From JAQUVS01 sp964389735 (lineage in GTDB: Bacteria > Bacillota_I > Bacilli_A > RF39 > UBA660): a DNA stretch of 38,246 nt. A program made the translations under genes and the position numbers. Positions 6,704-15,222 of the stretch are shown here, piece by piece (position 1 is the stretch's first letter; each line of letters begins with the position of its first letter). The notes below the pieces were generated by a model. It made no database searches and was not told the DNA's origin. It saw only the letters and a list, made by a program, of their open reading frames with translations. The DNA lies in the NCBI GenBank assembly GCA_964389735.1, contig CAYMEJ010000004.1, positions 1 to 38,246 on the forward strand, read 5' to 3'.

Positions 6704-9316
6704 TTGAAAAAAGTAATATTGGTTGATGGAAACAATTTATTATTTAGAAGTTATTATGCCACTGCATATAATGGAAATGTAATGAAAAATTCCAAAGGAT
6801 TTCCTACTAATGCAGTATATGGTCTTATTAATATGTTAAATAAGATTATTAATGAAGAAAAGCCAGAATATATGATGTTAGCATTTGATAAAGGTAAAAC
6901 TTTTAGACATGATAAATATGCCTCATATAAAGATGGTAGAATGGAAACACCTGAAGAATTAAAAATGCAATTTCCTGTGGCAAAAGAAATATGTACAGCT
7001 ATGGGAATTACATATTTAGAAATAGATAATTATGAAGCAGATGATATTATAGGAACATTTGCAAAAGAAGTCGATGAAAATGAAGATTATATTGCTACAA
7101 TTATAAGTAGTGATAAAGACTTATTACAATTAATTAGTAATGATGTAGAAGTAAAGTTATTAAAACAAACAGATTATATTAGAATGAATAAACAAACATT
7201 TATTGATACATATGGAATAGAACCAATTAAAATGATAGATTTAAAAGCCTTAATGGGTGATCCTTCAGACAATATTCCAGGTGTAAAAGGAATAGGTGAA
7301 AAAACAGCACTTACTCTATTAAAAGAATATAATAGTTTAGATAATTTATATAATAATATTGAAAATATTAAAGGAAAAACAAAAGAAAAATTAGAAAACG
7401 ATAAAGATAATGCATACATGAGTTATGATATTGCGACAATTTATAAAGAAGTACCAATAAATACTGATTTTGATTCAATCATATATAGAGGAATAGATTC
7501 ATTAAAATATATAGAATTATTAGAGGATTTAGAATTCTATTCACTTATTAAAAAATTAGATATAAAAGAAGAACAAATAAAAGAAAATGTAATAGAACCA
7601 ATTAATTATAAAATTATTGAAGATATTAACAATTTTAAAATTACTGATGATTATGCAATATATTTAGAAATGTTAGGTGATAATTATCATAATGCAAAAC
7701 CATTAGGATTTGGTATTTATAATAACGAAGAAGCTTATTATATACCTTTTGAATTAGTACTTAATAATAAAAATATATTTAATGATATATATAATAAAAA
7801 AACATATGATTTAAAGAAAATATTAGTAACAGCAAAATATAATGATTTTAAAGTAAGCAATTGCAATTTTGATTTAATGGTTGCAGCATACTTATTAAAT
7901 TATAATATAAATGATGATATTGCATATATAGCAAATAATATGGGAACTAAAATTGATTTCTATGAAAACTTATATGGAAAAGGCACTAAATTAGCTGAAC
8001 CAGATATAGAAGTAGTAGCAGAAAACACTATTAGAAAAGCAAAATTCATTTATGATATAGAAGATAGAATAAAAAGAGAAATAAATGAAAATGATGCCGT
8101 ATATTTATTTGAAGAAATTGAAATGCCTCTTATTGAAGTATTAGCAGATATGGAGTATACAGGTATAAAAGTAGATAAATCATTTTTAGAAAGTATGGGA
8201 GAAGAATTATCTATTAAAATGGATTTATTATCTAAAGAAATATATAATTTAGCAGGTGAAGAGTTCAATATATCATCGCCTAAACAATTAGGAGTAATTT
8301 TATTTGAAAAAATGTTAATTCCATATCCCAAAAAAATAAAAGACAATAATTATTCTACAAGTAAAGATATTTTAGATAAATTAGCAGGTAAATATTTAAT
8401 AGTAGATAAAGTATTAGAATATAGAACACTTGCAAAATTACAGTCAAATTATGTAGTAGGATTAATTCAAGAAATACACGATGATGGAAGAATACATACT
8501 ATTTTTAATCAAACATTAACAAGAACAGGAAGATTATCAAGTGTTAGTCCAAATCTTCAAAATATACCTATTAGATTAGAATATGGTAGATTAATTAGAA
8601 AAGCATTTATACCTAATGAAAATTCAATTATATTATCAGGTGATTATTCACAAATAGAATTAAGAATATTTGCATCACTTGCAAATGAAGAAAACTTAAT
8701 CGAAGCATTTAAGTCAGGAAAAGACATACATGCTAAAACAGCTTCTGACATATTTGGAGTTAATGAATTAGCAGTAACAAAAGATATGCGTAGAACTGCA
8801 AAAGCAGTTAACTTCGGTATTTTATATGGGATTAGTAGTTTCGGTCTTAGCGAAGACTTAGGTATAAATATAGCATCTGCTAAAGATTTTATAGATACAT
8901 ATTTGCAAATGTATCCTGGCATAAAAGATTTTATGAATAAGACAATAGAAGATGCTCATAATTTAGGATACGTAAAAACTATAATGAATAGAAAAAGAAC
9001 AATAGAAGAATTAAATAATAAAAACTTCATGATTAGGCAACAAGGAGAAAGAATGGCTTTAAACACACCTATTCAAGGTAGTAGTGCAGATATATTAAAA
9101 AAAGCTATGGTAGAAATATATAAAGAATTAAATGATCGTAATCTTAAAAGTAAAATGTTAATTCAAGTACACGATGAACTTGTATTTAATGTTTTAGAAG
9201 ATGAAGCAGATATAATAAAAGAATTAGTAGAAAGAATAATGGAAAATACATACAAATTTAACGTTCCATTAAAAGTTGATATAGAATTTGGAAAAGATTG
9301 GTATCAAGCAAAATAG
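6704..9316 (+). CDS. polA: DNA polymerase I
   Basis: An 870-residue repair and Okazaki-processing polymerase. The N-terminal 5'-3' exonuclease (about 1-290) has VDGNNLLFRSYYAT, EADDIIGTFA, SSDKDLLQLI and GDPSDNIPGVKGIGEKTA. The middle domain has the 3'-5' exonuclease fold with key acids lost. The polymerase domain has motif A DYSQIELRIFASL (about 646), motif B RRTAKAVNFGILYG (about 697) and motif C QVHDEL (about 822). I place the start at TTG 6704: AGGTGATGAATTTG puts TTG at the usual spacing from AGGTGA and gives MKKVILVDGN, matching the family start. The GTG and ATG at 6695 and 6698 lie inside the ribosome site. It is the first gene of polA-CDF-fpg-pyk. Confidence 0.97.
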   Translation: MKKVILVDGNNLLFRSYYATAYNGNVMKNSKGFPTNAVYGLINMLNKIINEEKPEYMMLAFDKGKTFRHDKYASYKDGRMETPEELKMQFPVAKEICTAMGITYLEIDNYEADDIIGTFAKEVDENEDYIATIISSDKDLLQLISNDVEVKLLKQTDYIRMNKQTFIDTYGIEPIKMIDLKALMGDPSDNIPGVKGIGEKTALTLLKEYNSLDNLYNNIENIKGKTKEKLENDKDNAYMSYDIATIYKEVPINTDFDSIIYRGIDSLKYIELLEDLEFYSLIKKLDIKEEQIKENVIEPINYKIIEDINNFKITDDYAIYLEMLGDNYHNAKPLGFGIYNNEEAYYIPFELVLNNKNIFNDIYNKKTYDLKKILVTAKYNDFKVSNCNFDLMVAAYLLNYNINDDIAYIANNMGTKIDFYENLYGKGTKLAEPDIEVVAENTIRKAKFIYDIEDRIKREINENDAVYLFEEIEMPLIEVLADMEYTGIKVDKSFLESMGEELSIKMDLLSKEIYNLAGEEFNISSPKQLGVILFEKMLIPYPKKIKDNNYSTSKDILDKLAGKYLIVDKVLEYRTLAKLQSNYVVGLIQEIHDDGRIHTIFNQTLTRTGRLSSVSPNLQNIPIRLEYGRLIRKAFIPNENSIILSGDYSQIELRIFASLANEENLIEAFKSGKDIHAKTASDIFGVNELAVTKDMRRTAKAVNFGILYGISSFGLSEDLGINIASAKDFIDTYLQMYPGIKDFMNKTIEDAHNLGYVKTIMNRKRTIEELNNKNFMIRQQGERMALNTPIQGSSADILKKAMVEIYKELNDRNLKSKMLIQVHDELVFNVLEDEADIIKELVERIMENTYKFNVPLKVDIEFGKDWYQAK

Positions 9317-9324
9317 AGGTACAT

Positions 9325-10224
9325 ATGAGTAAACAATATAAAGCATTAGTAATAAGCATGATTAGTAATTTATTTATTTCACTTCTTAAATTACTAGGTG
9401 GAATATTTGGTAAAAGCCAATCTTTAATTGCTGACGGATTACATACAATGAGTGATTTTGTAACAGATATAGTTGCAATGATAGGAAGTAAAATATCAGG
9501 TAAAAAAGCTAATAAGCATCATCCTTATGGATATGGAATGGTTGAATACATAACAAGTGTATTAATAGGAATAGTAATATTAGGATTAGGTTTATTTTTA
9601 TCAATCAATAGTTTTACTAAAGAAAGTAAAACTCCTGATACTTTTGTTATAGTAATAATTTCTATAGCAATAATATTAAAAGGATTAGTATGTCTATATT
9701 TAAAGAAAACAGGAAAGAAAATAAATAGTAATATCTTAATTTCTTCAGCAAATGAATCTTTTACCGATGTATATTCATCTATTGGAGTACTTGTAATAGT
9801 AATACTATCACAGTTTTCCAAATACATTAGTATACTAAAATATTCAGATCAAGTAGGAAGTTTAATAATAGGAATATTAATTATAATGATGGGATTTAAC
9901 ATCTTAAAAGATAATTTAATTCTTTTAATAGGAGAACAAGAAGATAATAAAGATATAAGAAATAATATAGAAAAGATAATTGAACAAATAAAAGATGTCG
10001 AAACAGAAAAAATAACATTAATTAAATATGGTTCATATTATTCTGCAACAATAACAATAAAAACTAATCCGTATATTAATCTAATTGAACAAAGAGCACT
10101 CGATAAAAAAATTAAAGATAAATTAAAAAAAGCAAAATTTGGAATTAAATATTCAACAATAGAAATGTTACCAAATATGGAGGTAAATGATGCCAGAAAA
10201 ACCAGAAGTAATAACAGTAAGTAA
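9325..10224 (+). CDS. Cation diffusion facilitator (CDF) metal efflux transporter
   Basis: A 299-residue inner-membrane metal/proton antiporter of the FieF/MMT1 type. Transmembrane helix 2 carries SLIADGLHTMSDFVTD, with the His and Asp of the metal site. The next loop has KKANKHHPYGYGMVEY, and helix 5 carries SANESFTDVYSSIGVL. About six membrane helices (residues 10-200) precede a cytoplasmic ferredoxin-like C-terminal domain. The metal cannot be told from these motifs; Mn, Fe and Zn are the usual choices. The ATG at 9325 follows AGAGGT, 8 bases after polA; the frame is open further upstream into polA but without a ribosome site. Its 3' end overlaps fpg by 35 bases, so the two are translationally linked. 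Confidence 0.9.
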   Translation: MSKQYKALVISMISNLFISLLKLLGGIFGKSQSLIADGLHTMSDFVTDIVAMIGSKISGKKANKHHPYGYGMVEYITSVLIGIVILGLGLFLSINSFTKESKTPDTFVIVIISIAIILKGLVCLYLKKTGKKINSNILISSANESFTDVYSSIGVLVIVILSQFSKYISILKYSDQVGSLIIGILIIMMGFNILKDNLILLIGEQEDNKDIRNNIEKIIEQIKDVETEKITLIKYGSYYSATITIKTNPYINLIEQRALDKKIKDKLKKAKFGIKYSTIEMLPNMEVNDARKTRSNNSK

Positions 10225-11008
10225 AAAATTAGAAAGTAAAATATTAAATAAAAAAATATTAGATGTAAATGTTTTATATAATAATATAATTGAATATCCA
10301 ACAGTTGATGAATTTACGAAACAAATAAGAAATCAAGAAGTAAAAAAAATATCCACAAGAGGAAAATGGATAGTAATAGAATTAACTAAACAGTATTTAT
10401 TAATTCATTTAAGAATGGAAGGAAAATTCTTCTATAGGAATGATAAAGATCCAATTACTAAACATGAACACGTCATATTTAAATTTTCTGATTTTGAATT
10501 AAGATTTAGTGATGTAAGAAAATTTGCTAAAATGAAATTAATAGATAAAGACAAATTATTAACAACTAAACCATATACAGAATTAGGATACGAAGTATGG
10601 GATAAAGATTTAACATCTAACTATTTAATAGATAAATTTAAAAATAAAAACATACCAATAAAAACTGCATTATTAGATCAATCTATAATAGCAGGAATTG
10701 GTAATATATATGCAGATGAAATATTATTTTTATCAAGAATTAATCCAATAACGAAAGCAAAAGATTTAAATAATAAACAAGTAGAAAAAATTATTAACAA
10801 CTCAATTAATGTATTAGATGAAGCAATAAAACAAGGTGGTACTACTATTAGAAGCTATACATCAGAAGAAGGCGTAACTGGACTATTTCAAAATGAATTA
10901 TATGTACATCAAAGAGAAAAAATGAAATGCAAAATATGTAATTGTGATATAATTAAAATTAGGGTAGGTGGACGAGGTACTTATTATTGTCCAAAATGCC
11001 AAAAATAA
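10190..11008 (+). CDS. fpg: Formamidopyrimidine-DNA glycosylase (8-oxoG repair)
   Basis: A 272-residue bifunctional glycosylase/AP lyase that removes 8-oxoguanine and formamidopyrimidines. The start must be ATG 10190, because Pro after the removed Met is the catalytic nucleophile (MPEKPEV); the ATG three bases upstream would bury it. The usual start is PELPEVET, so K and I here are small departures. RGKW holds the conserved lysine near residue 57. IAGIGNIYADEILF is the helix-two-turn-helix, and GGTTIRSY follows. The zinc finger is CKICNC and CPKCQK at the C-terminus. It lies inside the CDF gene's end and 14 bases before pyk. Bacillus also keeps polA and mutM together. Confidence 0.95.
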   Translation: MPEKPEVITVSKKLESKILNKKILDVNVLYNNIIEYPTVDEFTKQIRNQEVKKISTRGKWIVIELTKQYLLIHLRMEGKFFYRNDKDPITKHEHVIFKFSDFELRFSDVRKFAKMKLIDKDKLLTTKPYTELGYEVWDKDLTSNYLIDKFKNKNIPIKTALLDQSIIAGIGNIYADEILFLSRINPITKAKDLNNKQVEKIINNSINVLDEAIKQGGTTIRSYTSEEGVTGLFQNELYVHQREKMKCKICNCDIIKIRVGGRGTYYCPKCQK

Positions 11009-11022
11009 AAAGGAGAAGTACA

Positions 11023-12420
11023 ATGAAAAAAACAAAAATAATATGTAGTATTGGTCCAGCTAGTAGTGACTATAACACATTTAAACAATTAATAGAAAAA
11101 GGTATGAATGTAGCAAGAATCAACTTTTCACATGCTACTATTGAAGAAAGAGAACAAGTAGAGAACTTAGTAAAAAAAGCTAATGAAGAATTAAACACTA
11201 ATATTGCAATTCTATATGATACAAAAGGACCAGATTTTAGAACTGGTGTTATGGCAGAAAATGGTGTTAAATTAGAAGATGGTAAAACAATAAAAATAAT
11301 TAAAAAAGATGTATTAGGAACAGAAGAATCGTTTACTGTTAATTTTAAAAAAGCATTAGATACAATCAATGTAGGAGACTTTATTTTATTAGAAGATGGT
11401 TTAATGAAATTAGAAGTAATAGAAAGACTTGGAGAAGATTTAAATTGTAGAATCATTGCAGGTGGATTACTAAAAAGTAAAAAAGGAATTAATGTTCCAG
11501 GAGTAGAATTAGATATGGATTTCTTAAGTCAAGATGATATTAATGACATAAGATATGCATGTGAAAAAGATGGAGATTTTTTAGCACTTTCATTTGTAAA
11601 CAATAAAGATAATATTATTGCTGTAAGAAATATTCTTAATGAATATAATTCATCAATGAAAATAATTGCAAAAATAGAAAGTGGAATGGCAATCCAAAAT
11701 TTAGACGAAATTATTGAATATAGTGATGGTATAATGGTTGCTCGTGGTGATTTAGGAGTTGAAGTTCCATTACAAGAATTACCAATGTTACAAAAAATGA
11801 TGATAAAGAAATGCCGTGAACAAGGAAAAGTATGTATTGTTGCAACAGAAATGTTAGCAAGTATGTATACATCTTCTAGACCAACACGTGCTGAGGTAAC
11901 GGATATTGCAAATGCAGTATTAGATGGAACTGATGCAGTAATGTTAAGCGGTGAAACAACAGTAGGAAAATATCCAATAGATGCTGCTAAATATATGGCA
12001 GATATTTGTGAAAATACAGAAAAATATTTAGATTATAATCATCAAATATGTCCAGTAAAATCTAGTGATATAGTATCAGTAGTTGCATCAAGCGTAGTAA
12101 CAAGTGCAAATGCTCTAGATGTTAAAGCAATAGTAGCACCAACTACAAGCGGAATAACTGCTAAAAAAATAAGTACGCTAAGACCTAAATCAATAATATT
12201 AGCTCCATGTACTACTAAAAAAGCAGCTATTTCATTAGCACTTAATTTTGGAGTATATACAACATTAGTACCAGTATTAGAAACAACAGATGAAATTATT
12301 GAATATTCTAAAAAGGAAGCAATTAAATATATGAACTTACAAGAAAAAGATAAAATTATAATTGCTGGTGGATTTCCAAAGAACCTTAGTACAAACTTTA
12401 TGAAAATAGAAGAAATATAA
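11023..12420 (+). CDS. pyk: Pyruvate kinase
   Basis: A 465-residue glycolytic enzyme converting phosphoenolpyruvate and ADP to pyruvate and ATP. Visible signatures are KIICSIGPAS at the start, MNVARINFSHA, DTKGPDFRTG, KIESGMAIQNLDEI, the Mg/substrate loop MVARGDLGVEVP, ATEMLASM and AEVTDIANAVLDGTDAVMLSGETT. The length is that of the core enzyme without the extra C-terminal PEP-utiliser domain of Bacillus Pyk. Two positions differ from the commonest forms: NFSHA (usually NFSHG) and ATEML (usually ATQML). ATG 11023 follows AAGGAGAAG; in-frame codons upstream overlap fpg. It is the last gene of the polA operon, an odd partner for repair genes. Confidence 0.96.
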   Translation: MKKTKIICSIGPASSDYNTFKQLIEKGMNVARINFSHATIEEREQVENLVKKANEELNTNIAILYDTKGPDFRTGVMAENGVKLEDGKTIKIIKKDVLGTEESFTVNFKKALDTINVGDFILLEDGLMKLEVIERLGEDLNCRIIAGGLLKSKKGINVPGVELDMDFLSQDDINDIRYACEKDGDFLALSFVNNKDNIIAVRNILNEYNSSMKIIAKIESGMAIQNLDEIIEYSDGIMVARGDLGVEVPLQELPMLQKMMIKKCREQGKVCIVATEMLASMYTSSRPTRAEVTDIANAVLDGTDAVMLSGETTVGKYPIDAAKYMADICENTEKYLDYNHQICPVKSSDIVSVVASSVVTSANALDVKAIVAPTTSGITAKKISTLRPKSIILAPCTTKKAAISLALNFGVYTTLVPVLETTDEIIEYSKKEAIKYMNLQEKDKIIIAGGFPKNLSTNFMKIEEI

Positions 12421-12423
12421 AAT

Positions 12424-12451
12424 AAAAAGAGATCATTAATTTGATCTCTTT
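12424..12451. terminator. Bidirectional terminator between pyk and tmcAL
   Basis: Perfect 10-bp stem AAAGAGATCA (12426-12435) / TGATCTCTTT (12442-12451), loop TTAATT. The T-run is better on the - strand side (TTTTTATTTT), so it mainly ends tmcAL, whose stop codon lies in the loop. Confidence 0.8.
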
Positions 12452-13566
12452 ATTGGTTGCATAGAATATTCTAATTTTGTTAAAGAATTATCTTCAATAA
12501 TACTAGAATATATTTTAGTAACAGTTAATTCAAAATCTAATACATCATCATTAAACTTAGAATAAGTAGTAACTAAAGGTAATTTAACCTTTTTCTTTAT
12601 TTTATTTAAGTATTGTTGACCATCATCAGAAAAACCTAAAATTCTAATATATTTAATATCTATATTATTTATCAACATGTCTTTAGTAAGATTACACAAG
12701 ATATGTATAAGCATACGGTTTATTTTATTATAAGTATATCTTTTAGTTTTAATATTTTCTACTAATTCATCATAATTAGAAGAACTATCAATCATTTTTT
12801 TAATTCTATTATCGATTCCTTCATCAACTGTAGCAAATTCATCTAAATTATTAACTGAATCAATCTTATACTTTAATAATTTAAAAATATTTTCTTTAAA
12901 TTTACTTAAATCTTTATTTTTTAATAAATTATATGACTCAATTGGAACATTATCTTTAATATTCTTTTTATTAATAAGACTATTTCTAATATTAGTAGCA
13001 CTTTCATGATAATTATTAGTTCTTGATATTGTAATAGGTTGAATATTACTTTTTAACTCAATAATACTTTTAATATAACTAATACCTAATAAATCATTAG
13101 GTTCAACTATTTTATCCCCAGTAATATCTTCTAAAGCTTTACTAAGTGCAGTAGGGTAATTAATACCTGTATCTAAATAAGATTTAACTAAATTATCATA
13201 ATCTTTATTATTAATTTGAGTATCTGCAAATCTTTGTAATTTATTAATATCATTACATTCACTACCAAATACCAAATGTGTTGCACCCAAATTATTTAAT
13301 AAAGTAATACTAGTTTTAGCAAATATATCAGCACTTTGAGTTGAATATACAAAAGGAAGTTCAACTACTAGGTCAACACCATATTTAAGTGCTAAAGCTG
13401 TTTTTTCCCATTTATTTAATATACTTATCTCACCACGTTCAGTAAACGATGAAGACATAACTAATACTATTAAAGAATCAGGATATAATTCTTTAATTTT
13501 CTTTAAATGAAATACATGTCCATTATGAAATGGATTATATTCTGCTATAATACCAACAACATTCAT
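12436..13566 (-). CDS. tmcAL: tRNA(Met) cytidine acetate ligase
   Basis: A 376-residue enzyme of the YlbM family that makes N4-acetylcytidine at the wobble position of elongator tRNA-Met from acetate and ATP. The N-terminal nucleotidyltransferase fold has GIIAEYNPFHNGHVFHL with the HxGH-like ATP motif. MSSSFTERGEISILNKWEKTALAL and GVDLVVELPF follow, and EPNDLLGISYIKSI is family specific. The C-terminal half is helical. The start ATG at 13566 has GGTGATATAA before it and a -10 (TATAAT on the - strand, 13589-13584). It is transcribed alone and divergent from yceD. Confidence 0.93.
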   Translation of the reverse strand: MNVVGIIAEYNPFHNGHVFHLKKIKELYPDSLIVLVMSSSFTERGEISILNKWEKTALALKYGVDLVVELPFVYSTQSADIFAKTSITLLNNLGATHLVFGSECNDINKLQRFADTQINNKDYDNLVKSYLDTGINYPTALSKALEDITGDKIVEPNDLLGISYIKSIIELKSNIQPITISRTNNYHESATNIRNSLINKKNIKDNVPIESYNLLKNKDLSKFKENIFKLLKYKIDSVNNLDEFATVDEGIDNRIKKMIDSSSNYDELVENIKTKRYTYNKINRMLIHILCNLTKDMLINNIDIKYIRILGFSDDGQQYLNKIKKKVKLPLVTTYSKFNDDVLDFELTVTKIYSSIIEDNSLTKLEYSMQPIKRSN

Positions 13567-13619
13567 TTATATCACCAATTACAATTATAACATAATAATT
13601 TAAATAAAAAAGAAAACAG

Positions 13620-13648
13620 TTGAAAAATAACTATAAATATTGTATAAT
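13620..13648 (+). promoter_or_regulatory. Promoter of yceD-rpmF
   Basis: TTGAAA (13620-13625), exactly 17 bases, then TATAAT (13643-13648). It is one of the best matches to the housekeeping consensus in the window and suits a ribosomal protein operon. Confidence 0.8.
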
Positions 13649-13669
13649 GATACATGCGGTGGTGATTAG

Positions 13670-14137
13670 ATGAATATTGATTTAACAAAATTAAACAATA
13701 ATATAGTCACAGTAATAGATATTGATAAATCTATTTCAATAGACGAAAACCTTATATCAAGTACAGATATATTAGATTTAGAAAATATCCACGTAAAAGG
13801 AAAAATCACTAAAAATTCAACAGGTGATAATATTCTTAATGTAAAAGTTGAAGGTACAATGATTTTAGAAGATTCTATTAGTCTAGAGGAAATTCCTTAT
13901 CAATTTAGCTTTGTTTTAGAGGACGAAATACTAAAAAATGAAGAAAATGATGGAAATACACTTGATTTACTTGAGATTTTATGGCAAAATATTGTATTAG
14001 AAGTTCCACTCAAATTTACTAACGTTGAAGATTTAAGTAAATTTAAAGGGAATGGTTGGAAATTAGTTAGTGAAAAAGAATTAAAAGATGAAAACAATCC
14101 TTTTAATGATTTAAAAAGTTTGATTGGAGAGGAGTGA
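13670..14137 (+). CDS. yceD: YceD family protein (DUF177)
   Basis: A 155-residue acidic cytoplasmic protein of the DUF177/YceD family, linked in other bacteria to accumulation of 23S rRNA or 50S assembly. Support comes from the conserved block DNILNVKVEGTMILEDSISLEEIPY, the acid-rich middle (DGNTLDLLEILWQNIVLEVP) and the near-universal position directly before rpmF. The family's CxRCL cysteines are replaced here: the equivalent stretch carries no cysteine at all. The ribosome site is GGTGGTGATTAG before ATG 13670. The gap to rpmF is 4 bases. Confidence 0.85.
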   Translation: MNIDLTKLNNNIVTVIDIDKSISIDENLISSTDILDLENIHVKGKITKNSTGDNILNVKVEGTMILEDSISLEEIPYQFSFVLEDEILKNEENDGNTLDLLEILWQNIVLEVPLKFTNVEDLSKFKGNGWKLVSEKELKDENNPFNDLKSLIGEE

Positions 14138-14141
14138 TAAT

Positions 14142-14324
14142 ATGGCAGTACCATTTAGAAAAGTATCAAAAACAAGAAAAAGAATGAGAAGAAGTCACAA
14201 TGCATTAACTGCAGTAGGTGTTACAAAATGTCCTAATTGTGGAGAAATGATTAAACCTCATAGAGTTTGCCCTAAATGTGGATTCTATAAAGGAAATGAA
14301 GTAGTAAAAAAAGATGCTGAATAA
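14142..14324 (+). CDS. rpmF: 50S ribosomal protein L32
   Basis: A 60-residue protein of the large ribosomal subunit. The start MAVPFRKVSKTRKRMRRSH is characteristic. Two CxxC pairs (CPNCGE, CPKCGF) form a zinc ribbon, so this is the zinc-binding form. ATG 14142 has GGAGAGGAGTGA just upstream, inside the end of yceD. The stop codon lies in the loop of a terminator hairpin. Confidence 0.97.
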   Translation: MAVPFRKVSKTRKRMRRSHNALTAVGVTKCPNCGEMIKPHRVCPKCGFYKGNEVVKKDAE

Positions 14325-14335
14325 GCATTTTTTCT
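14309..14335 (+). terminator. Terminator after rpmF
   Basis: ATGCT (14314-14318) pairs with AGCAT (14324-14328), extended by an A-run upstream and TTTTTTCTTTT downstream. It overlaps the rpmF stop. Confidence 0.75.
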
Positions 14336-14345
14336 TTTGTAATAA

Positions 14346-14371
14346 TTCGACAATATATATCAATGTATAAT
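14346..14371 (+). promoter_or_regulatory. Spo0A-like box and -10 before spoIIGA
   Basis: TTCGACA (14346-14352) is an exact reverse-complement match to the 0A box TGTCGAA. It is followed after 13 bases by TATAAT (14366-14371) and has no consensus -35, as expected for a promoter that needs Spo0A. Bacillus spoIIG is activated by Spo0A in the same position. The spacing is a few bases closer to the -10 than in Bacillus, so function is inferred. Confidence 0.6.
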
Positions 14372-14395
14372 TATATATTATTATTAGGTGATAAT

Positions 14396-15160
14396 ATGAA
14401 ACTATATATCGATCTTATACTATTATTAAACTTTATTTTTGATTTTATATTACTACTAACAGTAAAAATAGTATTAAAAAGAAATATTAAATTATATAAA
14501 ATATTATTAGGAAGTATATTAGGTAGTCTAAGTATACTTTTTCTTTTTATAGATATAAATAATATAGAATTACTATTATTAAAAATAGTAATAAGTATAT
14601 TAATGATATTAATAACATTTGGTAAAAAAGATTTTTCAGTAAATTTATTTGTATTATATATTGTAAGTATAATACTAGGAGGATTCCTATATTTAATTAA
14701 TATAGAATTATCCTATAAACATGAAGGAATAATATTTTATAATAATTCCAATATAAACATAATAGTAATACTTATATTAACACCCATAATAATGTACATA
14801 TATTATAAACAAAATAAACTATTTAAAAATGAAATAAATAACTACTATAAGGTAGATATCATTTATAAGGGTAAAGTAAGACATTATAATGCTTATTTAG
14901 ATACAGGAAACAATTTATATGATCAATATAAAAAAAGACCCATAAGTCTACTATATGACACTAATTTTAAGTATAAAGAAAATCAAATAATATATGTACC
15001 ATATAAAACACTAAATAATAATAGTTTATTAAAATGTATTAAAGTAGATAAACTTATAATAGATAATAAATATATAATAGAAAATGCACTTATAGGAATA
15101 AGTAATGAACCATTTAAAATAAATGATACAGATATAATATTAAATAGAAATTTGCTATAA
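14396..15160 (+). CDS. spoIIGA: Sporulation sigma-E processing peptidase SpoIIGA
   Basis: A 254-residue membrane aspartic protease that removes the pro-sequence of sigma-E in the mother cell after a forespore signal. The N-terminal half has five hydrophobic segments (MKLYIDLILLLNFIFDFILL at the start is typical). The C-terminal cytoplasmic half has the protease motif D169-T-G-N in AYLDTGNNLYD, followed by RPISLLYD and a hydrophobic strand VPYKTL. The start is ATG 14396 with AGGTGATAAT before it; an in-frame ATG at 14363 overlaps the -10. It lies directly before sigE, its substrate gene, as in Bacillus and Clostridium. Confidence 0.92.
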   Translation: MKLYIDLILLLNFIFDFILLLTVKIVLKRNIKLYKILLGSILGSLSILFLFIDINNIELLLLKIVISILMILITFGKKDFSVNLFVLYIVSIILGGFLYLINIELSYKHEGIIFYNNSNINIIVILILTPIIMYIYYKQNKLFKNEINNYYKVDIIYKGKVRHYNAYLDTGNNLYDQYKKRPISLLYDTNFKYKENQIIYVPYKTLNNNSLLKCIKVDKLIIDNKYIIENALIGISNEPFKINDTDIILNRNLL

Positions 15161-15190
15161 CAAACGACACTTTTTTTAATTATATAGAAA

Positions 15191-15196
15191 TATAAT
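15191..15196 (+). promoter_or_regulatory. Possible -10 before sigE
   Basis: TATAAT sits in the 62-base gap between spoIIGA and sigE, 26 bases before the ATG, without a clear -35. It could give extra sigE transcription, but the region is so AT-rich that chance is possible. Confidence 0.3.
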
Positions 15197-15222
15197 ACAT
15201 ATATAATAAAAGGAGGAACAAA

